Shown piece after piece: positions 9,058 through 17,039 of a stretch of 58,750 nt of DNA. This stretch comes from JBCCFK01 sp965262315 (GTDB lineage Bacteria; Actinomycetota; Acidimicrobiia; Acidimicrobiales; UBA8592), in the NCBI GenBank assembly GCA_965262315.1, contig CBDHFJ010000136.1, positions 1 to 58,750 of the forward strand. Direction: 5' to 3'. Each line of letters begins with the position of its first letter. Within the stretch, counting starts at the first letter, position 1. The notes beneath the pieces were generated by a model. It was given only the letters and a program-made list of their open reading frames with translations, did not search any database and was not told the DNA's origin. The position numbers and the translations under genes were made by a program.

Positions 9058-10304
9058 TGCTCACGCCGACGACAACAGCGGCCGAGCTCGACGCGGCCGA
9101 TCCACTCGCCGCGTTCCGTGACGAGTTCGATCTCCCCGAGGGCATCTACTTCGTGGGCAACTCGCTGGGTGCCATGCCCAAGCTCGCGCGCGAGTACATC
9201 AACGCCGAGCTCGACCGGTGGGCGACCATCGGCGTCGAGGGGCACTTCAACGGTGAGACCGCGTGGAAGGACATGCATCGGCTGCTGGCCCCACCGATGG
9301 CCCGCCTGGTCGGCGCGAGCGTCGACGAGGTCGTGGCAATGAACTCGTTGACCGTGAACCTCCACCTGCTGCTGATCAGCTTCTACCGGCCGACGCCCGA
9401 GCGGCACAAGGTCCTGATCGAGGAGCACGCGTTCCCGTCGGACCACTTCGCGATCGAGTCCCAGATCCGCCAGCGGGGCTTCGACCCGGCCGAGTCGCTG
9501 GTTGTCGTGCCGCCCCGCGCCGGCAGCGAGACGCTCGACGAGGCCGACATCATGTCGGCCATCGCGGAGCACGGACCCGAGCTGGCGCTGGTCATGCTGC
9601 CGGGCGTGCAGTACTACACCGGCCAGGTCCTGCCGATGGCCGACATCACCACCGCTGCCCATGCCGTGGGCGCCACGGTCGGATTCGATCTCGCGCACGC
9701 GGCCGGCAACATCCCGATGGACCTTCACGGGTGGGGCGTCGACTTCGCCGCCTGGTGCACCTACAAGTACCTCAACAGCGGCCCCGGCGGCCTCGCCGGC
9801 GCCTTCGTGCACGACCGCCACATCGCCGACCAGGAGCTGCCGAAGCTGCTCGGCTGGTGGGGCAACAACCCCGACACTCGCTTCCAGATGGAGACCGTGT
9901 TCGACCCCGTCATGAGCGCCGACTCCTGGCAGCTCTCCAACGGCCCGGTGCTCCAGATGGCGGCGCTGCGTGCGTCGCTCGACGTCGTCGATCGCGCCGG
10001 CGGCATCGAAGCGATGCGGGCCAAGTCCGAGCTCCAGGTGCAGTACCTCGATCGCCTCCTCGCGGACCGCATGGGAGATCGCGTGACCAACATCACCCCG
10101 GTCGACCTCGCCCGCCGCGGTTGCCAGTTCGCGCTCGAGGTCGGTGGCGGCAACGGCCGCCAGGTCTTCGAAGCGCTCGAGCGCGCCCGCGTCTTCTGCG
10201 ACTGGCGCGAACCCAACGTGATCCGGGTGGCTCCGGTGCCGCTGTACAACTCCTTCGACGACATCGAGCGATTCGTCGACATCCTGGACGGGCTCGTCCG
10301 ATGA
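9057..10304 (+). CDS. kynU: Kynureninase
   Basis: 415 residues; a PLP enzyme cleaving kynurenine or 3-hydroxykynurenine into (hydroxy)anthranilate and alanine. Family landmarks are GIYFVGNSLGAMP near the N-terminus, NSLTVNLHLLLISFY, the PLP-binding aspartate segment GFDLAHAAGNIPM, the Schiff-base lysine in WCTYKYLNSGPGG and the C-terminal FCDWREPNVIRVAPVPLYN. The ATG at 9057 overlaps the upstream stop; a GTG one codon earlier is a possible alternative. The stop overlaps the next start (ATGA at 10301), so translation of the two is coupled. With HAAO upstream and KMO downstream, 3-hydroxykynurenine is the likely substrate. Confidence 0.96.
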   Translation: MLTPTTTAAELDAADPLAAFRDEFDLPEGIYFVGNSLGAMPKLAREYINAELDRWATIGVEGHFNGETAWKDMHRLLAPPMARLVGASVDEVVAMNSLTVNLHLLLISFYRPTPERHKVLIEEHAFPSDHFAIESQIRQRGFDPAESLVVVPPRAGSETLDEADIMSAIAEHGPELALVMLPGVQYYTGQVLPMADITTAAHAVGATVGFDLAHAAGNIPMDLHGWGVDFAAWCTYKYLNSGPGGLAGAFVHDRHIADQELPKLLGWWGNNPDTRFQMETVFDPVMSADSWQLSNGPVLQMAALRASLDVVDRAGGIEAMRAKSELQVQYLDRLLADRMGDRVTNITPVDLARRGCQFALEVGGGNGRQVFEALERARVFCDWREPNVIRVAPVPLYNSFDDIERFVDILDGLVR

Positions 10305-12448
10305 ACCTCGGTGCACGAGGCCCCGTCGTCGTGGTCGGTGCCGGTCAGGCCGGCGCACTCCTGGCGATCTACCTCGCTCGGCAGGGCCACCACGTCCAGG
10401 TGTTCGAGAGCCGGCCCGACCTGCGGCGTGTCGACATCGACGCGGGCCGCTCGATCAACCTCGCCCTCGCGACGCGCGGCATCGTGCCCCTGGTCGACGT
10501 CGGCGTGATCGACCGGGTCGACGAGATCACCATCCCCATGCGGGGTCGCATGGTGCACGAGCTCGACGACCCGGCACCCGAGCTCCAGCCCTACGGCCGC
10601 AAGGCTCATGAGGTCATCCACTCGGTGAGCCGCAGCGACCTCAACGCGATCCTGCTCGACGCGGCCGAGGCCACCGGTCGGGTGCAGATCGAGTTCGACG
10701 TGCGGCTGGAGTCGATCGACTTCGACGGGTCGCTCCTGCACTTCGAGGGCGGCCGCTCCGAGCCCTTCGGGGTGGTGTTCGGCGCCGACGGCGCCGGCTC
10801 CCGCGTACGGGCGGCGCTGGTCGAGCAGGGGGCGTGCCAGTACACGACAGACTGGCTCGACCACGACTACAAGGAACTGACGCTCCCGCCCTCGGATGAC
10901 CTCCAGAGCCACCGGCTGGACAAGAACGCGCTCCACATCTGGCCCCGTGGCGAGTTCATGCTCATCGCCCTCGCCAACCCCGAGGGCGACTTCACCGTCA
11001 CCCTGTTCGCACCCAGGACGACCTTCGCCGAGCTCACCGACGCCCACCAGATCGACGCGTTCTTCGCAGAGCACTTCGAGGCGTTCGCCGCCCACGTGCC
11101 GGATCTGGCCGAGCAGTTCCTGGAGAACCCGCAGGGCCAGCTGGGCACCGTGCGGGCCACCGGCTGGAGCCACGAGGACCGAGCGGTCATCGTCGGCGAC
11201 GCCGCGCACGCCATCGTGCCGTTCCACGGGCAGGGCATGAACGCCGCCATGGAGTCGGTGCGGGCCCTCGATCATCACCTCCGGGCGGCGCCGACCAACC
11301 CGGCTCGTGCGTTCGCCCAGTACGAGGCCGAGCGCAAACCCAACGCCGACGCCATCGCCGACATGGCGCTGGGCAACTATCTCGAGATGCGGGCCGGCGT
11401 GGTCGATCCCGACTACCTGGCCAAGCGCTCGCTCGCGCTCGACCTCGAGGAGCGCCATCCCGACCACCTGAGCCCTCGGTACAACATGGTCATGTTCTCG
11501 ACCATGCCCTACGCCGAGGCGCAGGCCCGGGCGGGGACCCAGGCCGAGATCATCGCCGCTGCGGTGGCCGACCCCGAGCTCGACGTGGACGCCCTGGTGC
11601 GAGCGCTGCCGCCGTTGCCCAAGCTCGATCCCCTGGCCGACCAGCACGCGCTGACGATCTCGTCGGTCACCTACGGCAACTACCTCAAGATCCCCGAGCT
11701 GTTGGATCTCCAGCAGTGCATCTCGGTCGACGAGGAGACGGGCCGGCCCGAGCACGACGAGACACTCTTCATCATCGTGCACCAGGTGTACGAGCTGTGG
11801 TTCAAGCAGGTGTTGCACGAACTCGACCACATCGTCGCCCAGCTCGACGCCGACCGGGTCAACGCCGCCCGCCAGCACCTCAAGCGGGTCCTGAAGATCC
11901 TCAAGACCATGGTCGGCCAGATCGACGTGCTCGAGACCCTCACCCCGGCCGAGTTCGCGAGCTTTCGCGACTTCCTCGAGAACGCCAGCGGCTTCCAGTC
12001 GGCGCAGTTCCGCGAGCTCGAGTTCATCCTCGGCGTCAAGAACCGGATCCGCATCGACTGGTTCTCCGGCTCGGAGGCCGGTCGGCTGGCCGCCCGCTAC
12101 GGCGCCCCCACACTGTGGGACGCCTTCGTCGCCCATCTCGACCGTCAAGGCCACGAGGTCCCGGCCGAGGTCCTGAACCGCGACGTCCGCGACCCCATCG
12201 AGCCCAACGAGGCCATGCAGCGGTGCATCGTCGAGCAGTTCGACGACGAAGGCTTCGCCGGCCTCTGCGAGACCCTGGCCGATCTCGACGAGGGCATGCA
12301 GGAGTGGCGCTACCGCCACATGCAGATGGTCCGGCGCACGATCGGTACCAAGCCGGGCACCGGCGGCTCCGATGGAGCCTCCTACCTGGCCAGCACCCTG
12401 TTCAAGCCCGCGTTCCCGGACCTGTGGGCCATCAGGTCCGCGTTCTGA
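10301..12448 (+). CDS. kmo-kynA: Fused kynurenine 3-monooxygenase / tryptophan 2,3-dioxygenase
   Basis: One uninterrupted 715-residue reading frame with two complete enzymes. Residues 1 to about 445 are a flavoprotein kynurenine 3-monooxygenase: the FAD motif GAGQAG (13-18), the DG motif GADGAGSRVR and the second FAD motif GDAAHAIVPFHGQGMNAAME. Residues from about 450 are haem tryptophan 2,3-dioxygenase: SSVTYGNYL, LFIIVHQVYELWFKQVLHEL with the active-site histidine, and C-terminal RYRHMQMVRRTIGTKPGTGG, which includes the haem-ligand histidine and the substrate-binding GTGG loop. The TDO part (about 266 residues) is close to the normal bacterial length. TDO makes N-formylkynurenine and KMO hydroxylates kynurenine; these are non-consecutive steps separated by formamidase. 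The linker is only a few residues long. Confidence 0.95.
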   Translation: MNLGARGPVVVVGAGQAGALLAIYLARQGHHVQVFESRPDLRRVDIDAGRSINLALATRGIVPLVDVGVIDRVDEITIPMRGRMVHELDDPAPELQPYGRKAHEVIHSVSRSDLNAILLDAAEATGRVQIEFDVRLESIDFDGSLLHFEGGRSEPFGVVFGADGAGSRVRAALVEQGACQYTTDWLDHDYKELTLPPSDDLQSHRLDKNALHIWPRGEFMLIALANPEGDFTVTLFAPRTTFAELTDAHQIDAFFAEHFEAFAAHVPDLAEQFLENPQGQLGTVRATGWSHEDRAVIVGDAAHAIVPFHGQGMNAAMESVRALDHHLRAAPTNPARAFAQYEAERKPNADAIADMALGNYLEMRAGVVDPDYLAKRSLALDLEERHPDHLSPRYNMVMFSTMPYAEAQARAGTQAEIIAAAVADPELDVDALVRALPPLPKLDPLADQHALTISSVTYGNYLKIPELLDLQQCISVDEETGRPEHDETLFIIVHQVYELWFKQVLHELDHIVAQLDADRVNAARQHLKRVLKILKTMVGQIDVLETLTPAEFASFRDFLENASGFQSAQFRELEFILGVKNRIRIDWFSGSEAGRLAARYGAPTLWDAFVAHLDRQGHEVPAEVLNRDVRDPIEPNEAMQRCIVEQFDDEGFAGLCETLADLDEGMQEWRYRHMQMVRRTIGTKPGTGGSDGASYLASTLFKPAFPDLWAIRSAF

Positions 12449-12473
12449 CCACGCAGAAGACGAGGAGGTCGAG

Positions 12474-13910
12474 ATGCACGCGTATCCCGAGCTGAAGCTC
12501 TACATCAACGGCGAGTGGCGTACGACCGAGCGCACGCTGCCGGTGGTCAACCCCTCGACCGAAGCCGTCATCGGCCAGCTGCCCGTGGCGGGGCAGGCCG
12601 AGCTCGATGACGCCCTGGCCGCCGCCGAGGCCGGGTTCGAGGTCTGGCGTCACACGGCGCCCAGGGCGAGGGCCGACCTCATCCGGGAGGCCGCGGCGCT
12701 GATGCGCGACCGCCAGGACGAGATCGCGGCATCGATCACGGCCGAACACGGCAAGCCGTTCGCCCAGGGCCAGGCCGAGGTCATCCGCGGCGCCGAGTTC
12801 TTCGAGTGGGACGCCGGCGAGGCCACCCGCACCTACGGGCGCGTCATCCCCAGCCGGCCGGGCGTGAAGTACGTGGTCCACCACCAGCCGATCGGGCCAG
12901 TCGCAGCGTTCTCGCCGTGGAACTTCCCGATGAGCCAGCCCGCTCGCAAGGTGGCCGGCGCCCTGGCGTCGGGGTGTTCGATCATCCTCAAGGCTGCCGA
13001 GGAGACACCTGCCGGTGCCATGCACATCGCCAGGGCGTTCCACGATGTGGGGCTCCCGCCCGGTGTGCTCAACCTGGTGTTCGGGATCCCGGCCGACATC
13101 TCGTCGTACCTGATCCCCGACGAGCGGACCCGTCTGGTGGCATTCACCGGGTCGACAGCGGTCGGGAGACACCTCACGATCCTCGCCGCCGAGCACATGA
13201 CACCCGTGCTGATGGAGCTCGGCGGCCACGCGCCAGTCATCGTCTGTGAGGACACCGACGTCGCAGCCGCTGCCCAGAGCTCGGCCATCCGGGCGATGCG
13301 CAACGCCGGCCAGGTCTGCACCTCGCCGACCCGCTTCTTCGTGCACGAGTCGATCTTCGACGAGTTCCTCGAGGGGATCACCAAACGCTCGGCCGAGACG
13401 ATCGTGGGCGACGGCATGGAGCCGGGTGTGGAGATGGGGCCGCTGGCGAACGACCGGCGCCTCGGCGCGCTGGCGAGTTTCGTCGAGGACGCGGTCGAGA
13501 CCGGTGCCGAATTGACCACCGGCGGCAGCCGCATCGGGACCAGCGGCTACTTCTTCGAACCGACGATTCTGGCCAACGTGCCCGACCACGCCCGGATCAT
13601 GCAGGAGGAGCCCTTCGGGCCCATCGCCGTGGTCAACCCGGTCGACTCCCTCGACGCTGCGATCGAGCAGGCCAACTCCGTGCCCTACGGCCTCGCCGCC
13701 TACGGGTTCACCAACCGAGCCGATTACGTGGACCAGATGGTCGACCGAGTGGAGGCCGGCAACCTGTCGATCAACACCCTCGAGGCGTCGCTGCCCGAAA
13801 CGCCCTTCGGTGGCATGAAGTCCAGCGGCTACGGGCGCGAGGGCGGCACCGAGGGGCTTCACCACTACACCGTGATCAAGAACGTCTCCCACAGCATCGA
13901 GATCGTCTGA
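12474..13910 (+). CDS. NAD(P)-dependent aldehyde dehydrogenase (semialdehyde type)
   Basis: 478 residues with a complete ALDH signature: AAFSPWNFPMSQPARKVAGA for cofactor and Asn, ILKAAEETPAGA, FTGSTAVGRHL, the general base in MELGGHAPVIV and the nucleophile in NAGQVCTSPTRFF. It best resembles succinate-semialdehyde or 2-oxoglutarate-semialdehyde dehydrogenases. Its place 25 bases after the KMO-TDO gene, with ribosome site CGAGGAGG, makes 2-aminomuconate 6-semialdehyde the likely substrate, but this is inferred from context. Starting at the ATG at 12474 avoids a long overlap with the upstream gene. The last 24 bases of the coding region are the first part of the tandem repeat that follows. 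Confidence 0.9.
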   Translation: MHAYPELKLYINGEWRTTERTLPVVNPSTEAVIGQLPVAGQAELDDALAAAEAGFEVWRHTAPRARADLIREAAALMRDRQDEIAASITAEHGKPFAQGQAEVIRGAEFFEWDAGEATRTYGRVIPSRPGVKYVVHHQPIGPVAAFSPWNFPMSQPARKVAGALASGCSIILKAAEETPAGAMHIARAFHDVGLPPGVLNLVFGIPADISSYLIPDERTRLVAFTGSTAVGRHLTILAAEHMTPVLMELGGHAPVIVCEDTDVAAAAQSSAIRAMRNAGQVCTSPTRFFVHESIFDEFLEGITKRSAETIVGDGMEPGVEMGPLANDRRLGALASFVEDAVETGAELTTGGSRIGTSGYFFEPTILANVPDHARIMQEEPFGPIAVVNPVDSLDAAIEQANSVPYGLAAYGFTNRADYVDQMVDRVEAGNLSINTLEASLPETPFGGMKSSGYGREGGTEGLHHYTVIKNVSHSIEIV

Positions 13911-14256
13911 CGATGCCGGAGCTCGGTCGCGACAACGTTCTGCCAGCGTCAGGGCATGTGATGACCGGACGCGACGCTGGCAGAAGCATCGTTCGCGCTC
14001 CCAGAGTGTTGAGGTCGTGTGGGCGCATCGTTGCCGTGTGAGCTCGGTCGCGATGGCGTTCTGCCAGCGTGAGGGCATGTGATGACCGGACGCGACGCTG
14101 GCAGAAGCATCGTTCGCGCTCCCAGAGTGTTGAGGTCGTGTGGGCGGTGCCGGAGCTTCGTCTCGATGGCGTTCTGCCAGCGTGAGGGCATGTGATGACC
14201 GGACACGACGCTGGCAGAAGCATCGTTCGCACTCCCAGAGCATCGAGATCGTCTGA
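13887..14256. repeat. Tandem array of three ~115-bp units with internal hairpins
   Basis: Units start at 13887, 13999 and 14120, with a partial fourth at 14233 (periods 112, 121 and 113). The first begins inside the aldehyde dehydrogenase coding end: its last bases, AGCATCGAGATCGTCTGA, reappear at 14239 and in altered form at each unit start. Each unit contains an inverted repeat: TTCTGCCAGCGTC at 13938-13950 pairs perfectly with GACGCTGGCAGAA at 13973-13985 across a 22-base loop; the arms recur at 14059/14094 and 14172/14207 with one end mismatch. It fills the gap to the next gene. There is no coding potential and no unique spacers, so it is not CRISPR. Confidence 0.9.
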
Positions 14257-14270
14257 GCAGGACTGAGGTC

Positions 14271-15224
14271 ATGAGGTACACCCGAGACAACGCCAAGACA
14301 CACGCCAAGGAGCACATGACCGGGATCTGGGCCGCGGCCCTGATGCCGTTCGACGACCAGCTGCGCATCGACGAGGACGGCTTCCGCGAGAACGTCCGAC
14401 ACTGGACCCGGGATCTCGGCATCGAGGGCATCTTCGTGTCGGGCAAGCAGGGCGAGTTCTTCTCGATGACCCTCGAGGAGCGCAAACGCAGCTTCGAGCT
14501 GGCGGTCGAGGCCACGGGTGACCGGGGCCAGACGATCATGTCGTGCTCGGATCAGAACTTCGACGTGGTCCTCGACCTCGCTCGTCACGCCCAGGAGTGC
14601 GGCGCCGACTACATCGTCGTGCACGCGCCCGCGCTCTACTTCTTCACCGAGCAGGACGAGACCCTGCTCCGGTACTACCGGACGATCTCCGAAGCGGTCG
14701 ACATCGGCATCGCGCTGTGGAGCCATCCGTCGGCCGGCTATCTGATGTCGCCACAGCTGTGCAACCAGCTCGCCGACCTCGACAACGTGGTGGCCATCAA
14801 GTACTCGGTCGACCGACCCATGTACGCCGAGCTGACCGAACTCGCGGCGGACCGCATCCAGGTGAGCACGGCATCGGAGCCCGAGTGGCTCGACAACATC
14901 CTGGAGCTCGACTGGCGCCTCTACCTGTGCTCGTCGCCGCCGTTCCTGCTCCAGAGCGCCAAGGATCGACGCATGTGGGACTACACCCAGGCCGCGTTCG
15001 CCGGCGACGCGGCGAAGGCCAAGGAGATCAGCGCCAGCCTGGATCCAGTGCGGGACGCGCTGTGGGGCACCCGGCCACCTGAGAAGCCGCACTCGCATCA
15101 GAAGTACTGGCAGGAGCTGCTGGGCCAGGTCGGCGGTCGGGTGAGGTTCCCGCTGCTGGAGCTCACCGACGAGGAGAAGCGGATCACCCGCGAGGCCTTC
15201 GAGCAGTGCGGCCTCGAGGTGTGA
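14271..15224 (+). CDS. Dihydrodipicolinate synthase (DapA)/NAL-family lyase
   Basis: 317 residues of the class I aldolase TIM-barrel family that includes DapA, N-acetylneuraminate lyase and various hydratase-aldolases. Seen are the N-terminal GIWAAALMPF and DEDGFRENVRHW, the KQGEFFSMTLEE segment in place of the usual GTTGE loop, and the Schiff-base lysine in VVAIKYSVD. The divergent GTTGE loop argues against true DapA. It follows the kynurenine genes and sits 10 bases before the nadX-like gene, so it may act on a tryptophan-derived 2-oxo acid; that is inference. It is separated from the ALDH gene by the repeat array, so co-transcription is uncertain. Confidence 0.82.
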   Translation: MRYTRDNAKTHAKEHMTGIWAAALMPFDDQLRIDEDGFRENVRHWTRDLGIEGIFVSGKQGEFFSMTLEERKRSFELAVEATGDRGQTIMSCSDQNFDVVLDLARHAQECGADYIVVHAPALYFFTEQDETLLRYYRTISEAVDIGIALWSHPSAGYLMSPQLCNQLADLDNVVAIKYSVDRPMYAELTELAADRIQVSTASEPEWLDNILELDWRLYLCSSPPFLLQSAKDRRMWDYTQAAFAGDAAKAKEISASLDPVRDALWGTRPPEKPHSHQKYWQELLGQVGGRVRFPLLELTDEEKRITREAFEQCGLEV

Positions 15225-15234
15225 GGGCCAGCAC

Positions 15235-16067
15235 ATGACCCTGCGGGTCGCCCTGATCGGGTGGGGTGCCATTGGCCGAACCGTCGCCGAGCTGCTGGTC
15301 TCGGAGGTGTCCGTCCCCGGTGCCGCGCACGAGGTTCGAACACCGGTCGAGGTGGTCGCGGTCGGCGTGCGGGACGCATCGATGGCCCGGGAAGGCCTCC
15401 CCGAGGCGGCGCGCCTGATCACCGAACCAGGTGAACTGGCAGCATTCCATCCCGACGTGGTGGCCGAGGCTGCCGGTCGGGAGAGTGTCGGGCCGTGGGG
15501 GAGGGCGTCGCTGGCCTGCGGGGCCGACCTGATCGTGTCGTCGGTCTCCGCCTTCGTGCCGACGCGGCGTTGTTGGAGGAGTTGCGTGCGCTGGCCGAGG
15601 CCAACGGCGCTCGGGTCGAGATCCAGCCGGGAGCACTGGCAGGGGTCGACGCCTTGTCTGCGTCGCGCTTCATGGGACTCGAACGAGTGCAACACCGCAT
15701 CGTGAAGCCGCCGGCCGCGTGGAAGGGGACCCCGGCAGAGGAGCTGTGCGACCTGGACGCGATGACCGAGCCGACCGAGTTCCTGCGGGCGACCGCAGCC
15801 GAGATCGCCACCAAGTTCCCCAAGAACGCAAACGTGGCCATGACCTCGGCACTGGCGGGCCTGGGCCCGGATCGCACCGAGGTGGTGCTGGTGGCCGACC
15901 CGACAGCGACCACCAACCGTCACGAGCTCAGCGCCAACGGCGGCTTCGGAACGCTGGAGGTCGCCATCGCCAACAACCCGTTGCCTGCGAACCCGAAGAG
16001 TTCAGCGATGGCTGCGCTCGGCCTCGCTCGAGCCTTGACGAATCGCGCCTCCGCCATCTCCATCTGA
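15235..16067 (+). CDS. nadX: L-aspartate dehydrogenase family protein (frameshifted)
   Basis: The N-terminal half (LRVALIGWGAIGRTVAELL, a Rossmann nucleotide site; DLIVSSVSAF) reads in one frame. The C-terminal half (DAALLEELRALAEANGARV, ALAGVDAL, ALAGLGPDRTEVVLVADP and GGFGTLEVAIANNPLP) reads in another. The switch is at about 15553-15560, where one base is missing; restoring it gives 277 residues, close to normal for NadX. NadX oxidises aspartate to iminoaspartate, the precursor that NadA turns into quinolinate for NAD; other members act in amino-acid catabolism. Starting at ATG 15235, it probably shares a transcript with the DapA-like gene. Whether the frameshift is real or a sequence error cannot be told from here. 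Confidence 0.8.
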
Positions 16068-16201
16068 CCCGCTGAGCAGGATCACAGATCCGTCTCGTCA
16101 CAGGTCCAGGGTGTCGAGCTGCCAGTTGTGGAACTGGTGGCATTCATGTACCTCGCCGATCGACGCCCGGCCGGGGCCGGCGCCGTCCTACCATCCGCCT
16201 G

Positions 16202-16687
16202 ATGCCGACGCCGCTGACCAACGACCGCTGGGGGTACGAGTCGAACTGCTACGTCTGTGAGCAGTCCAACGAGGGCGGCCTCCGGATCCCGTTCCAGTTG
16301 GAAGACGACGGCGAAACCGTGACCGCGAGGTTCACCCTGGACCGGACCTACTCCGGGGCTCCGGCGTTGGTCCATGGCGGTGTGTCGCTGGCGCTGCTCG
16401 ACGAGGCGCAGGCGTGGGCCTGCATCGCGGTGGCAGGCAAGTGGGGGCTGACCGCCTCCACGAGCTCGACCTTCGTGTCACCGGTGTTCTGCGACGCGCC
16501 GTATCGAGTCCAGGCTCGAGTGACCGCCGTCGGTGACCTGACCGTGGAGACAGTCGGTGTCGTCCGGGACGAGGGCGGGGCAGCGATGATCGAGTCGGCC
16601 TCGTCGTTTCACATCGTCGGCGAGGTCGACATGGCTGCGGTCGAGCAGGATCTCGATGACCGGCAGCGGCGGCTGCTGGGCGAGTGA
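16202..16687 (+). CDS. PaaI-type hotdog-fold thioesterase
   Basis: 161 residues with the hotdog-fold core VHGGVSLALLDEAQAWA, in which the H-G-G and the acidic residue are the usual thioesterase site. The N-terminal CYVCEQSNEGGLRIPF resembles the C-x-x-C opening seen in many actinobacterial members. It probably hydrolyses an acyl- or aryl-CoA. It precedes the operator-driven Rieske/P450 group by about 110 bases but lies upstream of that operator, so it is probably expressed separately. The 134 bases before it hold nothing I can identify. Confidence 0.88.
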   Translation: MPTPLTNDRWGYESNCYVCEQSNEGGLRIPFQLEDDGETVTARFTLDRTYSGAPALVHGGVSLALLDEAQAWACIAVAGKWGLTASTSSTFVSPVFCDAPYRVQARVTAVGDLTVETVGVVRDEGGAAMIESASSFHIVGEVDMAAVEQDLDDRQRRLLGE

Positions 16688-16699
16688 TCCCGGCCCGGT

Positions 16700-16719
16700 A
16701 ATTGACCGCTCGATCAATT
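16700..16719 (+). promoter_or_regulatory. Palindromic operator (TetR-like) before the Rieske/P450 operon
   Basis: Arms AATTGA and TCAATT flank CCGCTCGA, giving a 20-bp near-palindrome (AATTGAyCGnnCGrTCAATT) 78 bases before the first gene of the group. Size and symmetry fit a TetR-family site. No TetR gene is nearby, so the regulator is unknown. Confidence 0.5.
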
Positions 16720-16796
16720 TCGGGACGTTGGTCCCTGCCTGATCGGCCCGACCCCGCGGGATGGTGGAGAACACCACATCGCGAAGGGGAGGGATC

Positions 16797-17039
16797 ATGC
16801 GCACGCGCGAGCACGCACTCAGCCGGGCGACCTACGACGTCCTGGAAGACGGCAACGTGGAAGTGACGGCCAAGGACGGGACCACCGGCATCTTCACGCC
16901 GGACGGGGAGTGGATCGAGGGCGAGCTCCGCCACTGCGACCCCCACCTCACGGGTTGGCTGGCCGGACCGCAGCTGCCGCCCCGCCTGAGCGTCCTCCCT
17001 CGATTCCGGGAGACCGGCGCCGAGGAGGTGTCGGCCTGA
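16797..17039 (+). CDS. Small conserved-looking protein, unknown function
   Basis: 80 residues from ATG 16797, with a strong ribosome site (GAAGGGGAGGG). An in-frame ATG at 16761 is less likely. The protein is soluble and rich in beta-type patterns (YDVLEDGNVEVTAKDGTTG, then FTPDGEWIEGEL). I do not recognise a family. Its stop overlaps the Rieske oxygenase start (TGATG at 17037), so the two are translationally coupled and it may be an accessory to that enzyme. Confidence 0.75.
   Translation: MRTREHALSRATYDVLEDGNVEVTAKDGTTGIFTPDGEWIEGELRHCDPHLTGWLAGPQLPPRLSVLPRFRETGAEEVSA

Noticed and set aside
13887..14256. Possible CRISPR array
   Set aside because: Units are over 110 bp and directly adjacent, with no unique spacers, and begin in a coding region; no cas genes are nearby.
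14271..15224. True dihydrodipicolinate synthase (dapA)
   Set aside because: The GTTGE loop is replaced by GKQGEFF and the gene sits with catabolic enzymes, not lysine genes.
12432..15923. Very long open frame (about 1160 codons) on the minus strand
   Set aside because: It is antisense to the aldehyde dehydrogenase, lyase and nadX genes, shows no family motifs and crosses the repeat array. High GC keeps antisense frames open. Similar long shadows at 1962-4103 (+) and 9761-12319 (-) were rejected for the same reason.
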